NCBI GenBank assembly: GCA_021732625.1
Contig: JAKFUP010000032.1
Span: 1 to 53,099, forward strand
From: Hyphomicrobiales bacterium
Lineage (GTDB): Bacteria > Pseudomonadota > Alphaproteobacteria > Rhizobiales > Xanthobacteraceae
Direction of reading: 5' to 3'
DNA: 53,099 bases
Shown: positions 18,940 to 30,459 of the stretch, one piece after another
Layout of the letters: each line of letters opens with the position of its first letter
Position numbering within the stretch: the first letter of the stretch is position 1
The notes under the pieces: generated by a model
The model's input: only the letters and a program-made list of their open reading frames with translations
Databases searched by the model: none
What the model was told of the DNA's origin: nothing
Translations under genes and position numbers: made by a program

Positions 18940-20757
18940 ATGACCAAAACCACCTGCCTTGCCTTGCTTGCCGCCCTTCTCTCACCAGTTCCAGTGGCAG
19001 CGCAGCAGCGGGCGGTACCGCCACAAAATGTGATCCTGTTTGTAGCGGACGGACTACGAGCGGCGGCGGTCTCGCCCGAACGGGCGCCAACATTCGCCCA
19101 GGTACGCGATACGGGCGTCAATTTCTCCAACAGCCATTCGATCTTTCCGACAGTTACGACGACAAACGCATCCGCAATCGCAAGCGGACATCTGATCGGC
19201 GACACGGGCGACTTCGGCAATGTGTTCTACACCGGCTTCCCGGTTGCGGCCGCGAACATGCTCGTGACGCCCTTCATCCAGGACAACGCAGTGCTGAAGG
19301 AGCTCAACCAGCACCATGGCGGCAACTTTATCGCAGAACGCTCCATCATGGGGGCGGCACGCGAGAAAGGCTACTTCACCGCAGCTCTTGGCAAGGTCGG
19401 GCCGGTCGGTATCCACGACCTGACGCAACTCGACGGCAAGACCACGATCTTCTTCGACGACGACACGGGAAAGAAGAACGGAATTGAGCTGCGCCCTGAC
19501 GTTGTCGAGTTGTTGAAGAAAAATGGCCTTGCGCTCGAAACGCCGGGCCGCGCCCAGCGCGAAAATCCGGGCAAATCGACCAACATCATCCAGCAAAAAT
19601 ACTACCGCGACATCGTCACCAAGGTGCTGCTGCCGCACGTCAAGGAGACCGGCAAGCCGTTCATGCTGTTGTACTGGTCGTCCGATCCAGACGGTACCCA
19701 GCATTCCCAGCGCGACAGCGTCAACGAATTGACACCCGGGATCAACGGTCCGACTTCGCTCGCAGCGATCAAGGTTGCAGACGACGACCTCGCTGCGATC
19801 GTGGTGACACTGAAAGAGCTTGGGCTTGAGGCCAACACCAACATCGTCGTCACTGCCGACCACGGCTTCAGCACCATCTCCAAACAAAGCAAGACCAGCC
19901 CGTCCGCCAAGCTGAAATACGAAAACGTCCCAGAGGGACAAGTGCCGCCGGGCTTTCTGTCGATTGATCTGGCGCTGACGCTCGGATTGAACGTCTACGA
20001 GCCAACGCCGACAGGGCCTGCCGTCGATTTCAAGGGCGGCAAATTTCCGCGGCGATCCAGCGCAATTGTTGGCAACGATCCGGCCAAGCCCGACATCGTG
20101 GTTGGCGCCAACGGCGGCAACGACCTGATCTATCTGCCGCAGGACAATGCGAAAGAGCTGTTACCGAAGATCGTGCGCGCATTGCTGGCGCAGGATTACA
20201 CCAGCGGCATTTTCGTGCGCGATGATTTCGGACGACTGCCTGGTACGCTCCCCTTAAGCCGCGCCGGCCTCACCGGCGGAGCTCGGACGCCAGTGCCCGC
20301 AATCATTGTGAACTTCCGCTCCGAACACACCGGCTGCGGCGAACCGTTGTTCTGCAGCGTGACCGTCTCGGATACGAACCTGATGCAGGGACAGGGTCAT
20401 CATGGCAGCTTCAGCCGCGCCGACACCGGGAGTTTCATGGCGGCGATCGGCCCGGCCTTCAAGACGGGTTTCAACGACACCGCACCGGTCAGCAACGCAG
20501 ACATAGCGCCAACGCTGGAAAAGATCATTGGCGTAACCCTTCCCCCGGTCGGCAAGCTGCGCGGCCGCGTGATTTCCGAGGCCTTGATCGGTGGCAAGCC
20601 CGTCAAGCCCTGGCGGCTCGATCTCGTCTCGAAACGAAGCGACGGCAATCTGCGCACCGTCGTCAACATGCAGTATGTCGGCTTAACCCGATATTTTGAT
20701 GCTGCTGGATTTCCCGGCCGCACTAATGGCCTGAAGGTGCCGGCCAGCGCAAAGTAG
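18940..20757 (+). CDS. Secreted alkaline-phosphatase-superfamily enzyme (phosphodiesterase/pyrophosphatase-like)
   Basis: 605 residues with a signal peptide (about 1-22, cut near VAA-QQ). The metal-site pattern of the type I phosphodiesterase / nucleotide pyrophosphatase family is visible: Asp37 in NVILFVADGLR; FPTVTTTN at 69-76, whose Thr73 aligns with the nucleophile of FPSxTxPN; YWSSDPDGTQH; TADHGFS; and a late His in GQGHHGSFSRADTGSF. It should hydrolyse phosphate mono- or diesters in the periplasm; the substrate is unknown. I chose the ATG after GGGGG. The open frame extends 151 codons further upstream through the divergent ftsB-like gene, but that part is a shadow. Confidence 0.87.
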   Translation: MTKTTCLALLAALLSPVPVAAQQRAVPPQNVILFVADGLRAAAVSPERAPTFAQVRDTGVNFSNSHSIFPTVTTTNASAIASGHLIGDTGDFGNVFYTGFPVAAANMLVTPFIQDNAVLKELNQHHGGNFIAERSIMGAAREKGYFTAALGKVGPVGIHDLTQLDGKTTIFFDDDTGKKNGIELRPDVVELLKKNGLALETPGRAQRENPGKSTNIIQQKYYRDIVTKVLLPHVKETGKPFMLLYWSSDPDGTQHSQRDSVNELTPGINGPTSLAAIKVADDDLAAIVVTLKELGLEANTNIVVTADHGFSTISKQSKTSPSAKLKYENVPEGQVPPGFLSIDLALTLGLNVYEPTPTGPAVDFKGGKFPRRSSAIVGNDPAKPDIVVGANGGNDLIYLPQDNAKELLPKIVRALLAQDYTSGIFVRDDFGRLPGTLPLSRAGLTGGARTPVPAIIVNFRSEHTGCGEPLFCSVTVSDTNLMQGQGHHGSFSRADTGSFMAAIGPAFKTGFNDTAPVSNADIAPTLEKIIGVTLPPVGKLRGRVISEALIGGKPVKPWRLDLVSKRSDGNLRTVVNMQYVGLTRYFDAAGFPGRTNGLKVPASAK

Positions 20758-20776
20758 CGACAGCGGACCCCTCGCC

Positions 20777-20803
20777 TCCGTGCGGTGACCAAGGCCGCAC
20801 GGA
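20777..20803. terminator. Probable terminator hairpin between the phosphatase and FMN reductase genes
   Basis: Perfect 9-bp inverted repeat TCCGTGCGG / CCGCACGGA with a 9-base loop, in the 62-base gap between two convergent genes. A T-rich run follows about 20 bases later, already inside the end of the FMN reductase gene, so it is only partly canonical. Confidence 0.6.
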
Positions 20804-20819
20804 CCCCCCTGTCTGGGTG

Positions 20820-21377
20820 TTACTTTTTTTGCTGAGCGACAAACGCTGCGAATGTGTCGAGGTATTTCACGAGGAACGTCTTCACGGAATCCTTGGTCAG
20901 CGCGCCGCTCGTATCGAAAGCGTCGCCAATCCCGCCGAGATACATTTCCGGTTGCTGCAAAATAGGTCCGCTGATGCCGGGCAGAATCTGCTGCAGATGT
21001 TTCACAGCAGAGACACCACCATGAGCGCCCGGCGAATTGCCAATAATGCCGATGGCCCTGCCGTTTAACGAGCTCTGGCCGAAGGGGCGAGAGGCGACGT
21101 CGATCGCATTCTTCAGCATACCCGGAACCGAACGGTTATATTCCGGCGTGACGAAGATTACGGCGTCGGAGGCCTTCAGCTTGTCGCGGAACGCGACCCA
21201 GTCCGCCGGCGGATTGGCTTCGAGGTCTTGGTTGAAGAACGAAATGCTCTCAAGCGTCATTACTTCAAGCGCGAGTGAGGACGGCGCAATTGCTTTCAGC
21301 GCATGAGCCAGCTTGAGCGAAAATGACTCCTTGCGGAGGCTGCCGACGATGACGGTGACGCGGGCGGGATTGGCCAT
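20820..21377 (-). CDS. NADPH-dependent FMN reductase family protein
   Basis: 185-residue flavodoxin-fold reductase of the ChrR/YieF/ArsH-like family, using NAD(P)H to reduce FMN and then quinones, azo dyes or metals. FMN phosphate loop GSLRKESFSLKLA is near residue 9. TPEYNRSVPGMLKNAIDVAS (about 78-97) contacts the flavin ring, and NSPGAHGGVSAVKHLQ is the later conserved block. The chosen ATG has AAAGGA 7 bases before it and starts MANPARVTVIVGS; nine extra upstream codons are discarded. It stands alone, convergent with the phosphatase. The true acceptor cannot be told. Confidence 0.9.
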   Translation of the reverse strand: MANPARVTVIVGSLRKESFSLKLAHALKAIAPSSLALEVMTLESISFFNQDLEANPPADWVAFRDKLKASDAVIFVTPEYNRSVPGMLKNAIDVASRPFGQSSLNGRAIGIIGNSPGAHGGVSAVKHLQQILPGISGPILQQPEMYLGGIGDAFDTSGALTKDSVKTFLVKYLDTFAAFVAQQKK

Positions 21378-21523
21378 GAGTGGTCCTTTCAAGAGTTGCG
21401 GCAAACTTGTGACTTGCCCTCAACTAGCCCATGGGCAGAAAGATGCAAGTGCATCCTTCTTGTCCGAGGCTGTTTATCTGAATTTCGCCGTCACGCCCGC
21501 GTGAACAGGCGCGTCAACTCGCC

Positions 21524-22942
<1,419 letters not shown>

Positions 22943-22954
22943 TTAGAGACCGTC

Positions 22955-23422
22955 ATGCCATCGAAGCCGCGCTCCACATCAGGCCTGCAACTCGGCAAGC
23001 CCATCAAACAACCCGCATCGCCCAAGGAGGCGCGGCTCGATGCCGTGCCGAATCCGCAGAATGGCGAGAATTACCTGGTTCGCTTCACCGCGCCCGAGTT
23101 CACCACGCTTTGCCCGGTCACCGGACAGCCGGACTTTGCGCACCTCGTCATCGACTACGTGCCGAACAAGACGCTACTGGAATCGAAATCGCTGAAACTC
23201 TATCTTTCGAGCTTCCGCAACCACGCGGGTTTTCACGAAGACTGCACGGTCGGCATCGGCAAGCGCATCGTGCGCGAGATCAAGCCGAAGTTTCTGCGCA
23301 TCGGCGGCTACTGGTATCCGCGCGGCGGCATCCCGATCGACGTGTTCTGGCAGACCGGCAAACTGCCGAAGGGACTGTGGCTTCCTGAGCAAGGCGTCGC
23401 GCCCTATCGCGGACGGGGGTAG
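22955..23422 (+). CDS. queF: NADPH-dependent 7-cyano-7-deazaguanine reductase (QueF)
   Basis: Reduces preQ0 to preQ1 in queuosine biosynthesis; a T-fold enzyme. At 155 residues it is the short, single-domain (YkvM-like) type rather than the roughly 280-residue E. coli type. The nucleophile Cys53 and the proton donor Asp60 are in [14 protein letters not shown], and the substrate/NADPH motif [20 protein letters not shown] follows. It starts with a basic, probably disordered, 25-residue tail. No other queuosine genes are in the window. Confidence 0.95.
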   Translation: MPSKPRSTSGLQLGKPIKQPASPKEARLDAVPNPQNGENYLVRFTAPEFTTLCPVTGQPDFAHLVIDYVPNKTLLESKSLKLYLSSFRNHAGFHEDCTVGIGKRIVREIKPKFLRIGGYWYPRGGIPIDVFWQTGKLPKGLWLPEQGVAPYRGRG

Positions 23423-23429
23423 AACTCAC

Positions 23430-23546
23430 CGTCATTGCGAGCCATCGGGTCTCGCCTCAGGCGAGCCCAATGACAGGCTCCACGAAGCAATCCAGATCAA
23501 TCCGCAAAACTGGATTGCTTCGTCGCTATCGCTCCTCGCAATGACG
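23430..23546. repeat. Dispersed palindromic repeat, copy A
   Basis: A 117-base element with 12-bp terminal arms CGTCATTGCGAG / CTCGCAATGACG and an inner 14-bp pair ACGAAGCAATCCAG / CTGGATTGCTTCGT. Together they could fold as a long cruciform or hairpin. It lies between queF and the convergent MFS gene, so it may also act as their terminator. The motif is of a type I remember as frequent between genes in Bradyrhizobium and Rhodopseudomonas. A second copy lies on the other side of the MFS gene. Confidence 0.88.
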
Positions 23547-23557
23547 AGTTGGTCGTC

Positions 23558-24739
23558 CTAGATGTCCGCGATATCTTCCGCGCCGGTCGGCTGCTGCTTC
23601 AACAACTTCGCACAGATAAAACCCATCACAATAACAATCGACGCACCGATCAGAAGCGTCGCGGTCTTGCCGATGTGGGCGATGCCAAAACCATAGGCCA
23701 CCGGCCCACTCGCCTGCCCCATGAAAAAACAGAACGCGTGAATCGCAAGCGCGGAGGCGCGCGCCTCCGGTGCGAGATCGCTGGAAAAAATCTGCAGCGA
23801 GCCGTGGATCGAATAGAAACCCCAGCCCATCAGGAAAAAACTGACAAGCTGCAAAGGCCAAGGCGTGCCAACGGCAGCGAATGCGATCTGGAGGCCGGCG
23901 AGAATCCCACCGCCGATCATCATGCCGTTGACGCCGATGCGCGGCAGCAACCGCGATACCGTCAGTGTGTAACCCAGTCCGCCAAGTGCAAAGCCCGCGA
24001 TCACCAGCCCCGCGATCGACAAACGCGGTTCGCCGAGATCGACGAGAAACGCTGCGACGAACGGAAACAGCCCCAGAATGCACAAACCTTCAAAGAACAC
24101 CGCGATGAAGCAGACCCGCGCATTCGGATTGGCAAAGATCGCCTGGTAGCCTCGGCGGAGCGTTGCGAACTCCACCTTCTGCGCCGGGCCCGCAAGCGCA
24201 CCGCGAAAGCCGTAGGCGACCGCGAATGATGCGACCATGACCAGCGCGCCAAGCAGCAGCAGCACGCCGCGCCAGCCGACGAAATCGCCGATGATGCCGG
24301 AAAACGTCGCGCCGAGTAGATTGCCGATCATCGCGCCGCTGAGCACCCGGCCCATCGCGACCTGACGCTGATGGGTCGGTACCAGATCGCCGGTCAGCCC
24401 CATGGCGATTGGAAACACACCGCCCGCGCCGACACCTGCGATAATGCGCGTCACGAAAAGCATCGTGAACGATTCAGCAAAAGCGCCCGCAGCGTTGGCA
24501 ATCGCGAGCAAGATCAGACAGGCGGTCACCAGCCGTGCTTTGCCGAACAGATCGGCCAGCGCACCGAGAAACGGTTGCACCAACGCGAACGTCAGCGCAT
24601 TCACCGCGGACAGGCCGGCAGCCACGGCGATGCTGACGGTGAGATCACCCGCGACCTGCGGCAGCACAGGCTCAATCGCGCGGGCCGAGAGACTCGCGGC
24701 AAAGGTCGACATTGCGATGATGGTGAGAATGGGAGGCAT
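23558..24739 (-). CDS. Major facilitator superfamily transporter
   Basis: 393 residues, twelve predicted membrane helices, in the style of drug:proton antiporters (DHA1). The first cytoplasmic loop carries PFLGALADLFGKARLV (motif A, G-x-L-a-D-x-x-G-k/r). RIIAGVGAGGVFPIAMGLTGDLVP matches motif B and the TM4-5 region, and GLSAVNALTFALVQPFLG is TM2. A short central loop (about 185-205) divides the halves. Substrate unknown. It is the only gene between two copies of the same palindromic repeat. The start has no clear ribosome-binding site, and an internal Met10 is an alternative. No regulator is beside it. Confidence 0.9.
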   Translation of the reverse strand: MPPILTIIAMSTFAASLSARAIEPVLPQVAGDLTVSIAVAAGLSAVNALTFALVQPFLGALADLFGKARLVTACLILLAIANAAGAFAESFTMLFVTRIIAGVGAGGVFPIAMGLTGDLVPTHQRQVAMGRVLSGAMIGNLLGATFSGIIGDFVGWRGVLLLLGALVMVASFAVAYGFRGALAGPAQKVEFATLRRGYQAIFANPNARVCFIAVFFEGLCILGLFPFVAAFLVDLGEPRLSIAGLVIAGFALGGLGYTLTVSRLLPRIGVNGMMIGGGILAGLQIAFAAVGTPWPLQLVSFFLMGWGFYSIHGSLQIFSSDLAPEARASALAIHAFCFFMGQASGPVAYGFGIAHIGKTATLLIGASIVIVMGFICAKLLKQQPTGAEDIADI

Positions 24740-24753
24740 CAGCGTTGATGGTT

Positions 24754-24864
24754 GTCATTGCGAGCGGAGCGAGGCAATCCAGTTCAACCGCAGGGCTGGA
24801 TTGCTTCGTCGCTCATAGGCGAGCAAAGCGACGCCGTTCTCGGAACGGCTATGCCTCGCAATGA
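24754..24864. repeat. Dispersed palindromic repeat, copy B
   Basis: A 111-base element with terminal arms GTCATTGCGAG / CTCGCAATGAC and inner arms GCAATCCAG / CTGGATTGC, the same design as the copy on the far side of the MFS gene but with a different middle. The right-hand half also contains GCGACG and CGTTCTCGGAACG, further short inverted pieces. It sits between the MFS gene start and the end of kdsA. Confidence 0.88.
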
Positions 24865-24889
24865 CGAAAAGAGCGCTCACTGGTATGTT

Positions 24890-25732
24890 TTAAGCCTTGG
24901 CCAGCGCGTCGAACGCCATCAGCCGTTTCACCAGACCCTCGAACTCTTTCAGCGGCACCATGTTGGGACCGTCGGACGGCGCTTTATCAGGATCGGGATG
25001 CGTCTCGATGAAAACACCAGCGACGCCCACGGCCACCGCTGCGCGCGCCAGCACAGGCACGAACTCGCGTTCGCCGCCCGATGACGTGCCCTTGCCGCCC
25101 GGTTGCTGCACCGAATGGGTGGCGTCGAAAATCACCGGCGCACCAGTGGTGCGCGCGAGAATCGGCAGCGCGCGCATGTCCGATACCAGCGTGTTGTAGC
25201 CGAACGATGCGCCGCGCTCGGTCACCAGCACATTGGCGTTGCCGCCGCCGGTGATCTTGCCCACGACGTTGGCCATGTCCCACGGCGCCATAAATTGCCC
25301 CTTCTTCACGTTGACGACTTTGCCGGTCGCTGCGGCCGCGAGCAGCAAGTCAGTCTGCCGGCAGAGGAACGCCGGAATCTGCAGCACATCGACGGCTTGA
25401 GCCGCTTGCGCGCATTGATCGATCTCGTGCACATCGGTCAGCACAGGAAGTCCGAGCATTGAGCGAATCTCGGCGAAAATGGGAAGCGACTGTTCAAGCC
25501 CGAGGCCGCGCGCGCTCGACCCGCTGGTGCGGTTGGCTTTGTCGAACGAGGTTTTGTAAACGAGACCAATTTTGAGCCGCGCCGCGATCTCTTTCAACGC
25601 CGACGCTGTTTCAAGCGCATGCGCCCTGCTCTCAAGCTGGCATGGACCCGCGATCACCGCGAGCGGCAATGCATTGCCGAAACTCACGGAGCCAGCTTTC
25701 ACGACGGCAGCGGCGGTCACACCTGAACTCAC
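24890..25732 (-). CDS. kdsA: 3-deoxy-8-phosphooctulonate (Kdo-8-P) synthase
   Basis: Condenses phosphoenolpyruvate with arabinose 5-phosphate to Kdo-8-P for LPS inner core, 280 residues. Family blocks: [67 protein letters not shown] and [17 protein letters not shown]. Cys31 in IAGPCQLES is the metal-ligand cysteine of the metal-dependent class; E. coli KdsA has Asn there. The start is GTG with AAGGA six bases upstream. Its end faces the MFS gene; the VOC gene lies 77 bases upstream on the same strand. It may be co-transcribed with pyrG as in many proteobacteria, here with two genes inserted between. Confidence 0.95.
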   Translation of the reverse strand: MSSGVTAAAVVKAGSVSFGNALPLAVIAGPCQLESRAHALETASALKEIAARLKIGLVYKTSFDKANRTSGSSARGLGLEQSLPIFAEIRSMLGLPVLTDVHEIDQCAQAAQAVDVLQIPAFLCRQTDLLLAAAATGKVVNVKKGQFMAPWDMANVVGKITGGGNANVLVTERGASFGYNTLVSDMRALPILARTTGAPVIFDATHSVQQPGGKGTSSGGEREFVPVLARAAVAVGVAGVFIETHPDPDKAPSDGPNMVPLKEFEGLVKRLMAFDALAKA

Positions 25733-25809
25733 GGATAATCCTTAAAGTCTTAGGCAAAAGCGGGCCGACCATGCCGGGCCAGCGACGCCCGATCAACCCT
25801 CCAAGGGCT

Positions 25810-26676
25810 TCAAGACGGCGAGAATATCAGAGTTGCGCCGTGGGCCGCCTGTGGCGGAACGATCAGCGTTCCAGAATGGCGATGGACTTCGACCTCTCCC
25901 TTCGTCAGCACCGCTTCAGTCTGCTCAAGGCCCGAAACCGTGAAGCACATGGCGGCCAGCGACAGCCCTGGCCCATGGATCGCTGGCAGCAATCCGTGTT
26001 GCTCGCGGAAGGCATGCGGCGTCAGCACATCCACATCGCCTCGCGGCGTGCGGGCCACAAAGCCGGTTGCATGCGGCACGGCTTCGGCTGCTCCGGTGAA
26101 TGACAGCAGGAAGTCGCGATGCTGATCGGGGTGATCGGCAACGAACACCACCCCAGTCATTTTCCGCGCGCCATTGTCATGCTGCTGTAGCGACAGGTTC
26201 CAGAAATTTTCGGGGAAATGATGCTGGCAGGCCGCGAAGCCGCAATCCGGCGAACTGGGATCGGCCGCATACGCCAGAGAGAATGCGAGCTTTACGATAG
26301 AGCCATCTGCGCGCTTACCTTCGCGGGCGAAATCGAACACCTCGAAATCGCTGATGCCGGCGTCGCGAAACGCCTGCATGTCGGCCTTGGCGTCGAGGCT
26401 GCTCATCAGCAGCATCGACAGCCCCTCGCCGTTCTCGACGAAATCGCGATTGTAAGCACCGAACGAAAACGAACCGGGGCGACTGGCAACGATCTTCTCC
26501 GGCTCGCCGATGCCGAGCAGCTCGATATAGGCGCCGTCGCACTGGATGATGTGGTTGTGCGTACCCCATGGATGGCGATTGCGGCTCGACACGATGAAAC
26601 CGGCGCGCCTGTAGAAGGCCTCGCCGGCATCGAGTTCGGCAACCACATGAACGATGTGATCGATGCCGTTGGGCAC
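25810..26676 (-). CDS. VOC-superfamily (glyoxalase-like domain) protein
   Basis: 288 residues with the duplicated beta-alpha-beta-beta-beta fold of the vicinal-oxygen-chelate superfamily, resembling the Glyoxalase_3 type. Start of the first module: GIDHIVHVVAELDAGEAFYRRAGF; then WGTHNHIIQCDGAYIELLGI. CQHHFPENFWN (about 165-175) and the closing STLIVPPQ-like segment belong to the second module. Metal-type His residues are seen near 6 and 165-170. The reaction is unknown. The long open frame upstream is a shadow through the NIPSNAP gene; the likely start is GTG, 8 bases after the NIPSNAP stop and preceded by GGGCGG. The two genes form an operon. Confidence 0.82.
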   Translation of the reverse strand: MPNGIDHIVHVVAELDAGEAFYRRAGFIVSSRNRHPWGTHNHIIQCDGAYIELLGIGEPEKIVASRPGSFSFGAYNRDFVENGEGLSMLLMSSLDAKADMQAFRDAGISDFEVFDFAREGKRADGSIVKLAFSLAYAADPSSPDCGFAACQHHFPENFWNLSLQQHDNGARKMTGVVFVADHPDQHRDFLLSFTGAAEAVPHATGFVARTPRGDVDVLTPHAFREQHGLLPAIHGPGLSLAAMCFTVSGLEQTEAVLTKGEVEVHRHSGTLIVPPQAAHGATLIFSPS

Positions 26677-26684
26677 GGCCCGCC

Positions 26685-27011
26685 CTACTTCACCGACGAG
26701 AAAGCAGTCGGCTGCAGCAACTGGCTGGTGATGTTGGAAACGATCTGGCCGTCTTCCTCGGTTTTGGCCCGCGCCGCGATCCATTCCGGATCGGACATGA
26801 ATCCAGTCCACTTCTTCTCGCGCTCGGCCATTGATTCCCATGCGAGGAAGTAAGTCAGTTCCTGATTGGATGAGCCGATGATCGTGGTGAAGAAACCGGC
26901 CTGCTTGATGCCGTGTTTTTCCCACAGCTTCAGCGTGGTGGTATCGAAGCGCTTGATCAGCGCCGGCAACCGGCCCGGCAGGCAGTGATAGACTCGCATT
27001 TCATAGATCAT
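26685..27011 (-). CDS. NIPSNAP-family protein
   Basis: 108-residue alpha/beta ferredoxin-like dimeric-barrel protein. The N-terminal IYEMRVYHCLPGRLPALIKRF and central FFTTIIGSSNQELTYFLAWESMAEREKKW are the NIPSNAP hallmarks. Human relatives are mitochondrial; bacterial members have no firmly known function. The ATG used is the second in-frame one, which begins at the domain boundary and has GGGG upstream; seventeen further codons upstream have no family resemblance. It is the first gene of a pair with the VOC protein and lies 92 bases downstream of pyrG. Confidence 0.88.
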   Translation of the reverse strand: MIYEMRVYHCLPGRLPALIKRFDTTTLKLWEKHGIKQAGFFTTIIGSSNQELTYFLAWESMAEREKKWTGFMSDPEWIAARAKTEEDGQIVSNITSQLLQPTAFSSVK

Positions 27012-27103
27012 CGGCGTCGCCCCATCTGGTTTCTTGATTGGCTGGAGGGATATCTGTCGCAATAAATACGGCTTGCGTCAAAGGCGTGACGATCACGGCA
27101 ACG

Positions 27104-28747
<1,644 letters not shown>

Positions 28748-28762
28748 CTAACGCAACGGGCA

Positions 28763-28782
28763 CGATTCGCCAAAACGAATCG
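28763..28782. other. Stem-loop in the pyrG leader
   Basis: Perfect 7-bp arms CGATTCG / CGAATCG with a CCAAAA loop. GGG and CCC continue outside after a 2-base mismatch on each side. In the minus-strand transcript it ends about 28 bases before the pyrG ATG, close enough to affect translation initiation or transcript stability. No run of U follows, so it is not a normal terminator. Confidence 0.5.
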
Positions 28783-28884
28783 CACCCGGACCGGTCAAAA
28801 ACAATACGCTGTGGGTGACTTAAAAAATCACGCAATACCATATTGTTAGATGTATTTTTTGAAGCTCTGCACAAGAAATATATG

Positions 28885-28901
28885 CGCAAGGCAGCCTTGC
28901 G
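28885..28901. terminator. Possible weak terminator after secG
   Basis: Perfect 7-bp inverted repeat CGCAAGG / CCTTGCG with a 3-base loop, 15 bases beyond the secG stop on the minus strand. It is followed in that direction by CATATATTTCTTG, AT-rich but without a true T-run. It could partly separate secG from pyrG transcription. Confidence 0.4.
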
Positions 28902-28915
28902 TCGTCAAGATTGCA

Positions 28916-29308
28916 TCACTGCGAGCGCGGCGCCTGCGGACCAGACGGGGCTGCGGGTGCGGCCGGAGCAGCCGGCGCCGAAGGCTCCTGCTTCTTCAGC
29001 GAATCCAGCAAGCCGCCACCAGTGCCACCGCCCAGCGGTACGGTCGGCGATCCGGGCTGCGTGGTGTTGATGATCGAGCTCGGCTTGCGGTCGAGGCCCG
29101 CGAGCCACGACAGCAAAAGACTGGTCAGAAAGAAGCCGATCGCCAGAAACGCTGTCGTCCGCGACAGCAGGTTCGAGGTGCCGCGGTTGGTCATGAAGCC
29201 GCCACCTCCGCCAATGCCGAGACCTCCGCCCTCAGAGCGTTGCAACAGCACCGCGCCGATCAGGGTGGTGACGATCATGAGGTGAATGACGATAATAACG
29301 GTCTGCAT
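28916..29308 (-). CDS. secG: Preprotein translocase subunit SecG
   Basis: Small partner of SecYE that stimulates protein export. 130 residues: the first membrane helix is about 2-21 (TVIIVIHLMIVTTLIGAVLL), followed by the conserved QRSEGGGLGIGGGGGFMTNRGT loop, which is the SecG signature. The second helix is about 51-71 (TTAFLAIGFFLTSLLLSWLAG). The C-terminus is a long Gly-rich then Ala/Pro-repeat tail (APAAPAAPAAP), common in alphaproteobacterial SecG. It lies between tpiA upstream (166 bases) and pyrG downstream, all on one strand: a tpiA-secG-pyrG order typical of the class. Confidence 0.95.
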   Translation of the reverse strand: MQTVIIVIHLMIVTTLIGAVLLQRSEGGGLGIGGGGGFMTNRGTSNLLSRTTAFLAIGFFLTSLLLSWLAGLDRKPSSIINTTQPGSPTVPLGGGTGGGLLDSLKKQEPSAPAAPAAPAAPSGPQAPRSQ

Positions 29309-29474
29309 CTAGTGTCCCGAATTCGAAGTTCGCCTAACGATCTACGTCCCCGGGCGGCCAAATGACGAAGCCGGTTCATGACATCTGCACGGGTTGAAGA
29401 CGGGCGGTCTCTACACGATTGGCTGGCGAATGTAACCCCCGGAGACGCTGCCGAAAGGCCACGGTTTTGCGGAT

Positions 29475-30230
29475 TTAGGAACAGGCTGCGGCAATCGCAA
29501 GGAAGTCCGAGGCTTTCAGGCTGGCCCCGCCGACCAGCGCCCCGTTGACGTCCGGCAGCTTCAGGATCTCGGCTGCATTCGATGGCTTCACCGAGCCTCC
29601 GTAGAGGATTCGGACCCTGGCTCCTTGGTCTTTCAGAGTTTTCACCAGCTGAGCGCGGATAAAGCCATGAATTTCCTCGATTTCTGGATTCGTCGGCGTC
29701 CGCCCGGTTCCGATCGCCCAGACCGGCTCGTAGGCGACCACCAGGTTGGCTGCGCTCGCGCCGGACGGCAACGATCCCGCGAGTTGGCGGCCCACCACAT
29801 CCCGCGCTTTGCCGCCGTCACGCTCGGCCTGCGTTTCTCCGACGCACACGATCGCGATCAGCCCAGCCCGCCACACAGCCTGCGCCTTGGCCTGCACGAC
29901 CGCATCGGTCTCACCATGGTCGGCGCGGCGTTCGGAATGACCTACAATGACCGCGCTGGCACCCGCATCTTTCAGCATCTCGGCCGATACGTCGCCTGTA
30001 TGGGCTCCGGACGGGCTGGCGTGGCAGTCCTGCCCACCGATCGCAACGCGCGTCCCTGACGCCCGGGCTGCTGCGGAGGCGGCTGCGATAAGGGTCGCCG
30101 GCGGACAAACCAGCAGATCAGCGGAGGCGATCCCCGCGCCCGCGATCATGACGCCGAGTTCCATGAGTGACGGCGTGAGGCCGTTCATCTTCCAGTTGCC
30201 GGCAATCAGGGGGCGAAGTTTCTCGGCCAT
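29475..30230 (-). CDS. tpiA: Triosephosphate isomerase
   Basis: Interconverts dihydroxyacetone phosphate and glyceraldehyde 3-phosphate, 251 residues. Catalytic residues are in place: Lys14 in IAGNWKMNG, His in VIVGHSERR and Glu in [12 protein letters not shown]. The phosphate-binding [12 protein letters not shown] and GALVGGASL close the barrel. GGAACGC precedes the ATG. It is the first gene of the tpiA-secG-pyrG stretch and is divergent from the ppiD-like gene. Confidence 0.97.
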   Translation of the reverse strand: MAEKLRPLIAGNWKMNGLTPSLMELGVMIAGAGIASADLLVCPPATLIAAASAAARASGTRVAIGGQDCHASPSGAHTGDVSAEMLKDAGASAVIVGHSERRADHGETDAVVQAKAQAVWRAGLIAIVCVGETQAERDGGKARDVVGRQLAGSLPSGASAANLVVAYEPVWAIGTGRTPTNPEIEEIHGFIRAQLVKTLKDQGARVRILYGGSVKPSNAAEILKLPDVNGALVGGASLKASDFLAIAAACS

Positions 30231-30346
30231 TCAGCGTTCCGCATCTCATTGGTTGCTGTCTGCGCCTAGCAGAGGCTTACGAGCTGCACCAGTACCGCTC
30301 CAACCCAGCCCGCGAAACCGCTTCAAACCGCCGCTGACAGCGGTAG

Positions 30347-30375
30347 TTGCGGTGGCAGCTAAACCCTTTTATACC
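30347..30375 (+). promoter_or_regulatory. Candidate sigma-70-type promoter for the ppiD-like gene
   Basis: TTGCGG, a 17-base spacer, then TATACC; the -10 box keeps four of six consensus bases and the -35 only three. It lies about 85 bases before the start codon in the divergent tpiA gap and would place a small stem-loop in the leader. Seen by eye only. Confidence 0.35.
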
Positions 30376-30402
30376 CGCCACAATTAACCGTTGAGCTGCG
30401 AG

Positions 30403-30422
30403 CTGTCGCGTCAATGCGACAG
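30403..30422. other. Stem-loop in the ppiD leader
   Basis: Perfect 7-bp arms CTGTCGC / GCGACAG around a 6-base loop, ending 37 bases before the start codon of the PpiD-type foldase gene. Purpose unknown; too far from the start to hide the ribosome-binding site directly. Confidence 0.45.
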
Positions 30423-30459
30423 CAGTCCGGCCACTCACCAGAACCACACGTGGATCATC

